Source: Streptococcus pneumoniae (GTDB taxonomy: Bacteria; Bacillota; Bacilli; Lactobacillales; Streptococcaceae). From it: 64,000 bases of DNA. The notes beneath the pieces are model-generated. The model was not told the DNA's origin and searched no databases. It saw nothing but the letters and a program-made list of their open reading frames with translations. The position numbers were made by a program, and so were the translations under genes. This document shows, in pieces, positions 39,960 to 49,075 of the stretch (the first letter of the stretch is position 1; each line of letters starts with the position of its first letter). The stretch lies in the NCBI RefSeq assembly GCF_001347015.1, contig NZ_CFGI01000001.1, positions 186,001 through 250,000 on the forward strand, in the 5' to 3' direction.

Positions 39960-40811
39960 ATGAGATGGGATTATGGACAAATTTTTAAAGAAATTCGAAA
40001 GTCAAAAGGATTGACCCAACAAGATGTATGTGGACAAGTCATACATCGAACAACTCTAACAAATATTGAACACGGTAAAGTTATTCCCAGTTTTGAAAAC
40101 ATGGTATTTCTTCTTGAACAAATTGATATGAGCTTAGCAGAATTCAAGTATATATGCAACGAATACCATCCTAGTGAAAGGCGAGATATTATTGTAGAGA
40201 GCCAAAATCCGTCTACTTTTCAAGATACTAGAAAAATGGTTGAACTCACTGAGAAGTGTCAAAAATATCTTAAGACACATCACGATGTTCCTATTCAAAA
40301 TATCTATCGTCATACAAAAATTGTCACAGAGTTACGAACTAAAGGATTCAAAAACAACCACGTCTTGAAAGATTTGTATGAAGAAATTTGGGACTATCTT
40401 GAACCTATGGATACATGGTACATTAGTGATTTGAAATTACTTGGAACCATTCTCTTTTTCTTTCCTTCTGAAAATCTTCCCCTTCTTATTGATAGAATTA
40501 TGAAAACCATCGAGAAATATAAATACTTCCGAGAAACAAAAGTATTTTTATCATCTTTTTTAGCCAATCTCTCCACTGTATATTTTCAACATCATTTATT
40601 CAAAGAATGTGAAACAATCACCCTACAACTTTTGGTATTAGCAGAAGAATTAAAAATATACGATATTCTTGGATTTTCTCAAGTACGCTTGGGAATACTA
40701 CAACATAACTCCGATTTGATTGATAAAGGAATAACCTTATTACGACTAACCAAAGAAGAGTCATTAGTTAAAATACTCGAAAAAGAAATTAATGATTTTT
40801 CAAACCTATAA
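39960..40811 (+). CDS. Rgg-family transcriptional regulator paired with the SHP peptide
   Basis: 283 residues. N-terminal XRE-type helix-turn-helix (about residues 7-60, IFKEIRKSKGLTQQDV then HRTTLTNIEHGKVIP) and a helical-repeat C-terminal domain (about 70-283) that in this family binds the imported peptide. Start preceded by AGGAGG. Position and partner match pneumococcal Rgg1518 as I recall. It probably activates shp and the 39623-36829 operon. Confidence 0.85.
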   Translation: MRWDYGQIFKEIRKSKGLTQQDVCGQVIHRTTLTNIEHGKVIPSFENMVFLLEQIDMSLAEFKYICNEYHPSERRDIIVESQNPSTFQDTRKMVELTEKCQKYLKTHHDVPIQNIYRHTKIVTELRTKGFKNNHVLKDLYEEIWDYLEPMDTWYISDLKLLGTILFFFPSENLPLLIDRIMKTIEKYKYFRETKVFLSSFLANLSTVYFQHHLFKECETITLQLLVLAEELKIYDILGFSQVRLGILQHNSDLIDKGITLLRLTKEESLVKILEKEINDFSNL

Positions 40812-40838
40812 TTTATAATAATTCTTATCGTTTTATTG

Positions 40839-40943
40839 TAGTAGATTGGAATAGAATGTGAACGAATCAATCAGGGGATCTAAAGCATTTTATACCAATG
40901 TTTTATAAGTTGTATTGTATTATTCCATATTCAATCCACTATA
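40839..40943. repeat. RUP-like element
   Basis: About 105 bases bounded by TAGTAGATTGGAATAG and TATTCAATCCACTATA, imperfect terminal inverted repeats beginning with TA. Size and ends fit the RUP repeats of pneumococcus. Confidence 0.6.
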
Positions 40944-40986
40944 CAAGACGAACACTTCTCTCAGGTTTCACGATTAAAATAAAAAC

Positions 40987-41033
40987 GACTGTATCTATAG
41001 CTCCATAAACAAATCATAGATACAGTCATTTTT
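40987..41033 (+). terminator. bidirectional terminator
   Basis: GACTGTATCTAT and ATAGATACAGTC pair over 12 bp; T-run ATTTTTTAG on the plus side. Ends the rgg transcript and possibly the opposing membrane gene. Confidence 0.8.
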
Positions 41034-41389
41034 TAGTTCCTACACCTTCCTTTATTCACGCCTTTAGACTTCCCTAGCTCCCGTCTCAAGCGAAGCATTT
41101 TTTTGAAACAGAAATAAGTTAACCTATTCAGACCAATAGCTAGCAGAATAAAAAGAAACCAAATGCCCCATAACTTGATATCTGTCAAATTTCTCAAGAC
41201 GATATTGAAAAACAGAACTGAAACAACTGTCCAAGCAAGGCTAAAAAGAGCATAGAGGGGGATGTAAAACCAGTAAAAATAGTAAAAAATTGGGAAAAAT
41301 TTACTTTCTCTATTATCCTTTTCAATCCAGCTGAAAAAGTAAAACCAGGGAAATAAGATTATAAATTTAAACAAATGTTTCATCGACAC
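41033..41389 (-). CDS. small membrane protein, unknown
   Basis: 118 residues: about three membrane helices with many aromatic residues (FFPIFYYFYWFYIPLYALF) and a basic C-terminal tail (KKMLRLRRELGKSKGVNKGRCRN). No family recognised. It stands alone between rgg and der, with terminators on both sides. An equivalent hypothetical gene is present here in pneumococcus as I recall. Confidence 0.6.
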   Translation of the reverse strand: MSMKHLFKFIILFPWFYFFSWIEKDNRESKFFPIFYYFYWFYIPLYALFSLAWTVVSVLFFNIVLRNLTDIKLWGIWFLFILLAIGLNRLTYFCFKKMLRLRRELGKSKGVNKGRCRN

Positions 41390-41432
41390 CTCCTTTTTGA
41401 TAGCGTTTTCTATTATTTTATTATATCAAAAA

Positions 41433-41456
41433 AATCTGGAAATGTCATTCCAGATT
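41433..41456 (-). terminator. der terminator
   Basis: AATCTGGAA and TTCCAGATT, loop of 6, followed on the minus strand by seven T. Nine bases past the der stop. Confidence 0.85.
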
Positions 41457-41464
41457 CTACTTCT

Positions 41465-42775
41465 TTATTTACGCTTTCTTGCGATGAGATGGATTGGTGT
41501 TCCTTCAAAGACAAAGGCCTTGCGGATTTGATTTTCCAAGAAACGTAGGTAAGAAAAGTGCATGAGTTCTTCTTCGTTGACAAAGATAACAAAGGTTGGT
41601 GGTTTGGTTGCCACTTGGGTCGCGTAGAAAATCTTAAGGCGTTTTCCTTTGTCTGTCGGTGTTGGGTTGATAGCAATAGCATCCATAATGACATCGTTCA
41701 AGACAGCTGATGGAATACGTGTGTTTTGACTTTCACTGATTTGCTTAATCATCTCAGGTAGTTTATGGAGACGTTGTTTGGTCAAGGCTGATACAAAGAT
41801 AATCGGTGCGTAAGGCAAGTATTGGAACTGCTCACGGATATCTTCTTCCCAGTTTTTCATAGTGTGGTTGTCTTTTTCAAGTGTATCCCACTTGTTGACC
41901 ACGATAATCATTCCTTTACCAGCTTCATGGGCAAATCCTGCGATACGCTTGTCGTATTCACGGATGCCCTCTTCCGCATTGATGACCATCAAGACCACAT
42001 CTGAACGATCAATAGCTCTCATGGCGCGCATGACAGAGTATTTCTCAGTATTTTCATAAACCTTACCAGACTTACGCATACCAGCCGTATCAATCATAGT
42101 AAACTCTTGACCATCTGCATCTGTAAAGTGGGTATCAATGGCGTCACGAGTTGTTCCAGCAACTGGACTGGCAATGACACGGTCTTCTCCCAAGATAGCA
42201 TTGATCAAGCTTGATTTTCCAACGTTGGGACGACCAATCAAGCTAAACTTAATCACATCTGGGTTTTCTTCTTCATATTCATTTGGAAGATTTTCTACGA
42301 TAGCATCTAGCACATCCCCTGTACCAATCCCATGGACAGATGAGATAGGCAGTGGTTCACCTAAACCGAGGGCATAGAAATCATAGATATCATTTCGCAT
42401 CTCAGGATTGTCCACTTTGTTAACTGCGAGGATAACTGGTTTGTGGGTCTTATAAAGCTTACGGGCTACGTATTCGTCTGCATCAGTAATTCCTTCCTTA
42501 CCAGACACGACAAAGACAATAACATCTGCTTCTTCCATGGCAATTTCTGCCTGGTGCTTGATTTGTTCCATGAAAGGAGCATCGACATCATCGATTCCTC
42601 CTGTATCAATCATGCTAAAAGAACGATTGAGCCACTCACCCGTCGCATAGATACGGTCACGTGTCACTCCTTCGACATCTTCTACAATGGAGATTCGCTC
42701 ACCAGCGATCCGATTAAATAGGGTTGATTTCCCAACATTGGGACGTCCTACAATGGCAATAGTTGGTAGGGCCAT
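41465..42775 (-). CDS. der: ribosome assembly GTPase Der (EngA)
   Basis: 436 residues with two tandem GTPase domains: G1 [12 protein letters not shown] with DTGG, and a second [12 protein letters not shown] with DTAG and NKWD, followed by the C-terminal KH-like domain. Required for maturation of the 50S subunit. Intact and of normal size. Its start lies just downstream of the broken nitroreductase gene, so it may be the end of the dnaB-dnaI run. Confidence 0.97.
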   Translation of the reverse strand: MALPTIAIVGRPNVGKSTLFNRIAGERISIVEDVEGVTRDRIYATGEWLNRSFSMIDTGGIDDVDAPFMEQIKHQAEIAMEEADVIVFVVSGKEGITDADEYVARKLYKTHKPVILAVNKVDNPEMRNDIYDFYALGLGEPLPISSVHGIGTGDVLDAIVENLPNEYEEENPDVIKFSLIGRPNVGKSSLINAILGEDRVIASPVAGTTRDAIDTHFTDADGQEFTMIDTAGMRKSGKVYENTEKYSVMRAMRAIDRSDVVLMVINAEEGIREYDKRIAGFAHEAGKGMIIVVNKWDTLEKDNHTMKNWEEDIREQFQYLPYAPIIFVSALTKQRLHKLPEMIKQISESQNTRIPSAVLNDVIMDAIAINPTPTDKGKRLKIFYATQVATKPPTFVIFVNEEELMHFSYLRFLENQIRKAFVFEGTPIHLIARKRK

Positions 42776-42788
42776 AATTTCTCACTTT

Positions 42789-43502
42789 CTACAATAACTT
42801 CTTCTGTTCAAGATTTTTCCTAGTTGAGTTTGGTTCTGCTTGACCAAACTGTTCTGCTAGACGCTGACTCCAGCTTGTGGTTGCACGCGCCCCAGCATAG
42901 TCAGCCTGTACACGGTCATAAGCCTCAATCACATCAACTGTTTGTTCCTGATATTCTTCCTCAAAAACCACCTGATGCAATGGCAAGCGAGGTTTGACTT
43001 CATGTTCTTCATTTGGTAAACCTAGTGCCATCCCAAAGACAGGATAGGTGTAGTCAGGCAGGTTAAAAAGCTCTGCCACTTCTTCTGACTTGTATCAAAC
43101 CAAGCCAATAATCACACCACCATAGCCCAAACTTTCAGCTGCCAGCAGGGCATTTTGTCCAGCAAGAGCTGCATCGACCGAACTAATCAAGAGACCTTCT
43201 ACACCTTGAGGTTGGAATGAATCAGTATGAAGCTGGGCTCCCTTTTCTGCTCGGTTCAAATCTCCGACAAAGAGAAGGAAAACAGCTGACTGGCGAATGG
43301 CTTCTTGAGGCACCAATTCATACAAAGCATCCTTCTTTTCTTGACTTCGTACCACAATCACAGAGTAGGATTGGAAATTCTTCCAAGACGAGGCCATCTG
43401 GGCTGCTGTCAGGATTTCAGTCAATTCTTCCTGAGGAAGGGCTTGCTCCTTAAATCTTCGAACAGACTTATGAACTTTCATCAGTTTAATCGTTTCTGTC
43501 AT
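42789..43502 (-). pseudogene. nitroreductase-family protein, interrupted by an in-frame TGA
   Basis: The frame is open for 237 codons apart from one TGA at 43095-43097 (GVIIGLV-stop-YKSEEVAELF). Residues 1-135 hold the FMN-binding N-terminus (VHKSVRRFKEQALP, SSWKNFQSYSVIVV). The rest holds NLPDYTYPVFGMALG, typical of NfsA/Frp-type NAD(P)H-dependent flavin reductases. A CGA arginine codon would restore it by one transition. The first stretch alone would lack part of the flavin site. Its start overlaps the dnaI stop (ATGA). Confidence 0.85.
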
Positions 43503-44395
43503 CGACGGTTTACTCCTTCTAAACGAGTCTCCTCAGCCAAATAACGGATGCGTTCCATGACCCGTCTAGCTTCCCAGGTTTCGTCATTTCCATGTTTCCC
43601 TTTAGCGAAATGCTGCTCCAATTCTTCAAAGTTGAAGTTGGAGGTAAAAAAGGTCGGTAAATCTTCCTGCATCCGATATTGGAGAATGACCTGCAGGATT
43701 TCATCCCGCACCCAAGCGGTGGATTGCTCGGCACCAATATCATCTAAAATCAGGACTTCAGAAAGCTTAATCTCATCCACTAAGGTCTTAACATTGCCAT
43801 CACCGATAGCATTTTTGACATCAATGACAAAGCTAGGATAGTGGAGGAGAGTTGATGAAACACCACGTTTTTCTGATAAATCATGGGCCAAGGCAGCCAC
43901 CATGAAACTTTTGCCAACACCAAAGTCTCCATATAGGTAAAGACCTTTTCGAATAGCTGGATATTGCTCCACGAAGGCTAATAGCTTTTCAAAAACTGGC
44001 AAGCGCCCCAAATCATCCAAGTCTACTTGAGCCAAGCTAGCTTGCTTGAGACTGGCTGGCAGATTGATTAACTTGAGACGATTCTTAATAGCCGCTTCTT
44101 TTTCAGCCGCAATTAGTTCAGGAGTTTCTTCGTAAGAAACATCCGCATAACCATGATTCATAACCAAAATCGGCTTGTAGCCTTTGGCAATATAATCCGT
44201 ATCACCACGAAGAAACTTGTCACGCTCGGTGATGTACTGATTAAACTTGGAGATACTGCGATTTAATTCCTCTGGAGTCAAGGATTCTTGCTGGATAAAG
44301 GCCGCAACATCAGGGTCCTTCATGATTTTCTGGACCAAGTCTTGATAGTGAAAACGGCTAGGTTGACGTTTGAGTACGTCTCCGACACTTTCCAT
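43499..44395 (-). CDS. dnaI: primosomal helicase loader DnaI
   Basis: 298 residues. An N-terminal zinc-ribbon-like helicase-interaction region precedes an AAA+ ATPase domain with Walker A YGDFGVGKSFMVAAL and Walker B VLILDDIGAE. Loads the replicative helicase at restart and at oriC with DnaB and DnaD. Directly follows dnaB (stop/start adjacent). Confidence 0.95.
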   Translation of the reverse strand: MESVGDVLKRQPSRFHYQDLVQKIMKDPDVAAFIQQESLTPEELNRSISKFNQYITERDKFLRGDTDYIAKGYKPILVMNHGYADVSYEETPELIAAEKEAAIKNRLKLINLPASLKQASLAQVDLDDLGRLPVFEKLLAFVEQYPAIRKGLYLYGDFGVGKSFMVAALAHDLSEKRGVSSTLLHYPSFVIDVKNAIGDGNVKTLVDEIKLSEVLILDDIGAEQSTAWVRDEILQVILQYRMQEDLPTFFTSNFNFEELEQHFAKGKHGNDETWEARRVMERIRYLAEETRLEGVNRR

Positions 44396-45565
44396 CTAAT
44401 CTCCTCCTTTTTCTAATCGAGCTAATAGTTCTTGTTTCTTACGTTCTAGTTCCAGACGAGTTTCCTCGCTGGTTTCATTTTTATAATCTGGGTTGCTCCA
44501 CTTGGGTACATTGGACTTGGTAGGACTGGATTTACTAGTCTTTTGAGCCTGGCTCTTCTGCCCTCTCTCACGGATGCGCAAGACTGCCTCTTCTGCCGAA
44601 TGAATCTTTTGATAGGCGTAATCATTGGCTACCTTCATGGCATATTTCTCATTGATATTTGCCGAATCCACCTTATTAAAGGTCAATAAGAGAATGATAT
44701 TGATGACTTCGTCCAGCAAGCCCAAGCCAGCCATCTGTTGCAAGAGTTCTCTTTCTGTTTGGGTAATGGTTCCCTTGCGTGTCTGCTTGATTTCTGCCAA
44801 GAACTGCATGGCAGTTTTACTTTTTGCTTCCTTGATAATGGTTGCTTCCTTAGGACTAAAGTCAGAGGAAACAGGTTTTTGAGCGATTTTCTCCCGCATG
44901 CGTTTGGTTGAAATAACCCGGGAAACAGCTGTTGACTTGGCCAATTGATAAGTTTCAAACCAAGTCCATTTCTTCTCCTCGGCGATGGTAAAGAGGTTTA
45001 AGACATCGGACTGCTCATCCGCAAAACGAAGCCCATCTCGAGCCATAAGCCGACGAAAATGGTCCAAGTCAAAATCGTTGGCCACTTTCTTCTTGAGACC
45101 AAGGTCTTCTTGACTTCCTAGTTCTGCCAAATCTGGAAAGACTTGATTGAGCGAGACAGGTATTTCTTCTCCCTCAGCATTTTCAAGTTTCAAATCCTCC
45201 ACAGCTGCATCGCCAATCTTTTTCTCCAAAAGTCTGCGATAAACAGGATGTTCCAAGAAATCTTGACTTGAAAGAGGAGCATGGATAACTATCTGATAGG
45301 TATCACCCTTTTGATAGAGAGTCAAGAGATTAAAAGCAGATAGGATTTTCAGGGATTTTATCAATCTATCCATTCCAAAGTTAAGATGGTTAAGAATGCT
45401 TGAAAAAAGATATTCCTTTCTGCCATTATCCCAAAAACTAATCGTATAAAGATAAAGGCTCAGCGCCTCCTGACCGATAATCGGGAGGTAGCACTGTACC
45501 AAAGATGAGGTATCTTGCGACACCCGATTATTCTTTAGATAAGAAAAACGGTCAATTGGCTTCAT
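44396..45565 (-). CDS. dnaB: replication initiation / membrane attachment protein DnaB
   Basis: 389 residues, Firmicutes DnaB (not the helicase). Two DnaB/DnaD-type winged-helix regions; the C-terminal one ends near YAMKVANDYAYQKI, followed by a charged Ser/Lys-rich tail. It acts with DnaD and DnaI to load the helicase. Lies one base after nrdR, forming nrdR-dnaB-dnaI. Confidence 0.95.
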   Translation of the reverse strand: MKPIDRFSYLKNNRVSQDTSSLVQCYLPIIGQEALSLYLYTISFWDNGRKEYLFSSILNHLNFGMDRLIKSLKILSAFNLLTLYQKGDTYQIVIHAPLSSQDFLEHPVYRRLLEKKIGDAAVEDLKLENAEGEEIPVSLNQVFPDLAELGSQEDLGLKKKVANDFDLDHFRRLMARDGLRFADEQSDVLNLFTIAEEKKWTWFETYQLAKSTAVSRVISTKRMREKIAQKPVSSDFSPKEATIIKEAKSKTAMQFLAEIKQTRKGTITQTERELLQQMAGLGLLDEVINIILLLTFNKVDSANINEKYAMKVANDYAYQKIHSAEEAVLRIRERGQKSQAQKTSKSSPTKSNVPKWSNPDYKNETSEETRLELERKKQELLARLEKGGD

Positions 45566-46039
45566 TTATCTTTCCTTTTTCTTTTTAGAGGACTGGGTGA
45601 TTTGTTGGAGCAAGCTCTCTAACTCACTGACATCCTTAAAACTACGGTAAACACTGGCAAAACGTACATAGGTAATCTCGTCCAGTTCAGCCAACTCCTC
45701 CATGACGAGTGAACCAATGTCCTCACTTTGAATTTCATTTTCATTTCGACCACGGAGTTTCTGTTCGATACGATTGACTACCATGTTGATTTCATCACTT
45801 GACACAGGACGTTTCTGGGCTGAGCGGATAATCCCATTAAAGATTTTATCTCTGGAGAATTGTTCCCGTGTGCCATCTTTTTTAACAACCACTAAGGTTC
45901 TTTCTTCTACTCGTTCGTAGGTTGTAAAACGGTGCTGGCATTCGTCGCACTCACGTCTTCTACGAATGGTGTTCCCTTCTTCTGCTTGGCGACTATCGAT
46001 AACACTTGACTTGGTAGCCCCACATTTTGGACAACGCAT
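45566..46039 (-). CDS. nrdR: ribonucleotide reductase repressor NrdR
   Basis: 157 residues from [13 protein letters not shown]. The zinc ribbon has CPKC near the N-terminus and CDEC near residue 31, followed by an ATP-cone domain ([16 protein letters not shown]). Represses nrd genes according to dATP/ATP. The ATG at 46039 fits the family start and follows GGAGGGAAAGG; an upstream ATG would add an unusual 20 residues. Confidence 0.96.
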
Positions 46040-46112
46040 CCTTTCCCTCCTTGTCGTTTTCTTTTCATTATACCATTTTTTAAACAATTCCCAAAACAAT
46101 TCTTCTTTTTGC

Positions 46113-46141
46113 TTGACAAGTTTTTTGTTTTGTTGTATTAT
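46113..46141 (+). promoter_or_regulatory. promoter of the GntR/ABC operon
   Basis: Perfect -35 TTGACA (46113-46118), 17-base spacer, -10 TATTAT (46136-46141). The start codon follows 39 bases on, after GAAAGGAG. Confidence 0.8.
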
Positions 46142-46179
46142 TTAATTAAGACAAATAGATAAAAAGAAAGGAGACCAAG

Positions 46180-46545
46180 ATGTCTTGGACATTTGACAAC
46201 AAAAAACCCATCTATTTACAGATTATGGAGAAAATCAAGCTTCAGATTGTTTCCCATACACTGGAAGCCAATCAACAACTTCCAACCGTGAGAGAGCTAG
46301 CGAGCGAGGCCGGTGTCAATCCCAACACCATCCAAAGAGCCTTGTCAGACCTCGAACGAGAAGGATTTGTTTACAGCAAGCGCACAACTGGACGATTTGT
46401 GACTGAGGATAAGGAGCTAATCGCCCAATCACGCAAACAATTATCCGAAGAAGAATTGGAACACTTCGTTTCCTCCATGACCCATTTTGGCTATGAAAAA
46501 GAAGAACTACCAGGCGTAGTCGGCGATTATATTAAAGGAGTTTAA
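46180..46545 (+). CDS. GntR-family regulator (YtrA type)
   Basis: 121 residues: GntR winged helix (about 10-75, QLPTVRELASEAGVNPNTIQ and SDLEREGFVYSKRTTGRFV) and a short C-terminal helical tail, the YtrA subfamily. These usually repress the ABC exporter operon they head, responding to cell-wall-active compounds in some species. Followed four bases later by the ABC ATPase. Confidence 0.9.
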   Translation: MSWTFDNKKPIYLQIMEKIKLQIVSHTLEANQQLPTVRELASEAGVNPNTIQRALSDLEREGFVYSKRTTGRFVTEDKELIAQSRKQLSEEELEHFVSSMTHFGYEKEELPGVVGDYIKGV

Positions 46546-46549
46546 GCCT

Positions 46550-47245
46550 ATGTCATTACTAGCATTTGAAAATGTATCCAAATCATATGGAGCAACACCA
46601 GCCCTTGAAAATGTTTCTCTTGACATCCCAGCTGGAAAAATTGTTGGTCTCCTTGGGCCAAACGGCTCAGGGAAAACAACATTGATTAAACTAATCAATG
46701 GCCTCTTACAACCAGATCAAGGACGTGTCCTTATCAACGATATGGACCCAAGCCCAGCAACCAAGGCCATCGTAGCTTATTTGCCGGATACCACCTATCT
46801 CAATGAGCAAATGAAAGTCAAAGAAGCCCTAACCTACTTCAAGACCTTCTATAAAGATTTCAATCTTGAACGCGCCCATCATCTACTTGCAGACCTCGGT
46901 ATTGATGAAAATAGTCGTCTCAAGAAACTATCAAAAGGAAACAAGGAAAAAGTCCAATTGATTTTGGTTATGAGCCGTGATGCCCGTCTCTACGTTTTAG
47001 ATGAACCCATTGGTGGGGTGGATCCAGCAGCCCGTGATTATATCCTCAATACCATCATCAACAACTACTCCCCAACTTCTACCGTTTTGATTTCTACCCA
47101 CTTGATTTCTGATATCGAGCCAATCTTGGATGAAATTGTCTTCCTCAAAGATGGAAAAGTCGTCCGTCAAGGCAATGTAGATGATATTCGCTATGAATCT
47201 GGTGAATCCATTGACCAACTCTTCCGTCAGGAATTTAAGGCCTAA
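46550..47245 (+). CDS. ABC transporter ATP-binding protein
   Basis: 231 residues. Walker A GPNGSGKTTLIK, signature LSKGNKEKVQL, Walker B LYVLDEPIGGVD, switch His in STHLISD. Typical of drug- or peptide-related exporters paired with YtrA regulators. Works with the permease that starts 16 bases on. Confidence 0.93.
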   Translation: MSLLAFENVSKSYGATPALENVSLDIPAGKIVGLLGPNGSGKTTLIKLINGLLQPDQGRVLINDMDPSPATKAIVAYLPDTTYLNEQMKVKEALTYFKTFYKDFNLERAHHLLADLGIDENSRLKKLSKGNKEKVQLILVMSRDARLYVLDEPIGGVDPAARDYILNTIINNYSPTSTVLISTHLISDIEPILDEIVFLKDGKVVRQGNVDDIRYESGESIDQLFRQEFKA

Positions 47246-47261
47246 GCAAAGGAGATTATTT

Positions 47262-48029
47262 ATGTTTTGGAATTTAATTCGCTACGAATTTAAAAATGTT
47301 AACAAGTGGTATTTAGCCCTCTATGCAGCCGTGCTAGTCCTTTCTGCTCTTATCGGACTACAGACACAAACTTATAACAATCTACCTGTCAAAGAAAGTC
47401 AACCTACTATGCTACTTTTTCTAGCTACAGTCTTTGGTGGCTTGATGATTACACTTGGGATTTCAACTCTTTTCTTAATCATTAAACGCTTTAAAGGTAG
47501 TGTCTATGACCGACAAGGCTATCTGACTTTGACCTTGCCAGTTTCTGAGCACTATATCATCACAGCCAAATTAGTCGGAGCCTTCATCTGGTCTATACTT
47601 AGCTCGGCTATACTGGCTCTAAGTGCTTTTGTTATTTTGACCTTAACAGCTCCAAATTGGTTTGCAACTTCTGACTTGATTCCACTTGCAGGAACATACC
47701 TTCCTCAACTCTCTCTTATGGGGGTATCCTTCCTACTAAATACCATTTCAGAAATCCTCTGCATCTACTTAGCCATTTCCATTGGACAACTTTTCAACGA
47801 ATACCGTACTGCACTTGCTGTTGTAGCCTACATTGGTATCAAAATCGTCATTGGATTTATTGAACTTTTCTTCAATACCAGTGCTAACTTCTATGTCAAT
47901 TCACTTGCAGGATTTAATGATAATTTCTATATGGGAGCAAGCGTAGGCATTGTTGAAGAACTCATTTTCATAGCTATCTTTTACCTCGGAACCTACTATA
48001 TTTTGAGAAACAAGGTTAATTTGCAATAA
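47262..48029 (+). CDS. ABC transporter permease
   Basis: 255 residues from the ATG at 47262, which follows GGAG; longer frames overlap the ATPase gene and are not supported. Six predicted helices with a first extracytoplasmic loop after residue 35. Partner of the upstream ATPase. Substrate unknown. Confidence 0.88.
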   Translation: MFWNLIRYEFKNVNKWYLALYAAVLVLSALIGLQTQTYNNLPVKESQPTMLLFLATVFGGLMITLGISTLFLIIKRFKGSVYDRQGYLTLTLPVSEHYIITAKLVGAFIWSILSSAILALSAFVILTLTAPNWFATSDLIPLAGTYLPQLSLMGVSFLLNTISEILCIYLAISIGQLFNEYRTALAVVAYIGIKIVIGFIELFFNTSANFYVNSLAGFNDNFYMGASVGIVEELIFIAIFYLGTYYILRNKVNLQ

Positions 48030-48039
48030 TTTTAAAATC

Positions 48040-48080
48040 AAAAAGGATAACATCTCATCGCAGAGAGGCTATCCTTTTTT
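48040..48080 (+). terminator. bidirectional terminator after the GntR/ABC operon
   Basis: AAAAAGGATA and TATCCTTTTTT flank a 20-base loop containing further pairing (TCTC/GAGA). It serves the convergent rgg-like gene as well. Confidence 0.8.
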
Positions 48081-48134
48081 CTTTGATCTCATTTTCCGTC
48101 TAACTTTATTTTACAAACGAATCCTTCTAACCAA

Positions 48135-48989
48135 TTAAATGACAAAATCTGATTTAAAGGTCTTGTTTAATTTCTCTATTGTATCACTATCATTATATTC
48201 CTTACATATTTTCATAGCTTTGGAACATTCTTTTTTACCTAACTCTACTTGATTCGTTTTTATAAGATAAATACCTTTTAAAAAAAGCAAATAATTCTTT
48301 TCAAAATAATATCCTTGTCTGGTCAGTAAATTTTCTAAATCATCTATAAAAAATTGAGCGCTATCTAACAAATTATTTTTTAATAATAATTCTAAATTAA
48401 ATAAATATAAAGGAATTACTCTATGTGTTCCCATATCTGTTTTTAAAAAATGTCGTGTTTTCTTGATTACCGCTCTATATAGTAAGCTTATGGTTTTAGT
48501 GTTCATAAAAAACACCGAATTATAGAAAATTTTCAGTTCATACTCCATCCAATTATCTACAGAAAGCAAATACTTGATTAGCTCATTACATTTAGAGGCA
48601 TTGTAAGGAAGGTTTGCAAGGCGATTAATCTGTTGTTCAGCAATCAATTTTATGTGACAATTGCATAGACTTTTTTCCTGCTTTTGTTTTAGTTCTATTT
48701 TCTTTATTAGTTCTTGTAACAAAATGATATCTGAAGAGTTTACAGCATGTTCTAATTCTTCAAAAAAGCATTCTTTTTTGGAATAATAGCAATGAACTAA
48801 TTCTTCAAATTCCGAAAATGATATCCCCAGGCGATTTAACAACATGTAAAAATGATCAATAGATAATTTTGTAATCCCATTTTCGAAACGAGAAATAGTT
48901 GACTCACTAATCTTATCACAAGCCAAATCTTTAAGACGAAAATTTTTTGAAATACGAATATCCTTTAAAACTGCTCCAAAATTTTCCAT
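48135..48989 (-). CDS. second Rgg/MutR-type regulator, divergent from the choline-binding caspase operon
   Basis: 284 residues from the ATG at 48989 (AGAGG seven bases upstream); a TTG start eight codons earlier is less likely. N-terminal helix-turn-helix (GAVLKDIRISKNFRLKDLAC then STISRFENGITKLS) and a helical-repeat effector domain. Base composition is more AT-rich than the flanking housekeeping genes. No SHP-like peptide gene is visible in the 86 bases to the divergent operon or behind the stop, so it may sense a peptide made elsewhere. The obvious target is the divergent choline-binding operon. Confidence 0.82.
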   Translation of the reverse strand: MENFGAVLKDIRISKNFRLKDLACDKISESTISRFENGITKLSIDHFYMLLNRLGISFSEFEELVHCYYSKKECFFEELEHAVNSSDIILLQELIKKIELKQKQEKSLCNCHIKLIAEQQINRLANLPYNASKCNELIKYLLSVDNWMEYELKIFYNSVFFMNTKTISLLYRAVIKKTRHFLKTDMGTHRVIPLYLFNLELLLKNNLLDSAQFFIDDLENLLTRQGYYFEKNYLLFLKGIYLIKTNQVELGKKECSKAMKICKEYNDSDTIEKLNKTFKSDFVI

Positions 48990-49075
48990 AGTATTCCTCT
49001 TCCATTTCTGCAAAAAATTAAACCTGTTTTTTTATTTGTGATATGATTATACAAAAATAAAACAGAAAGGACAAT

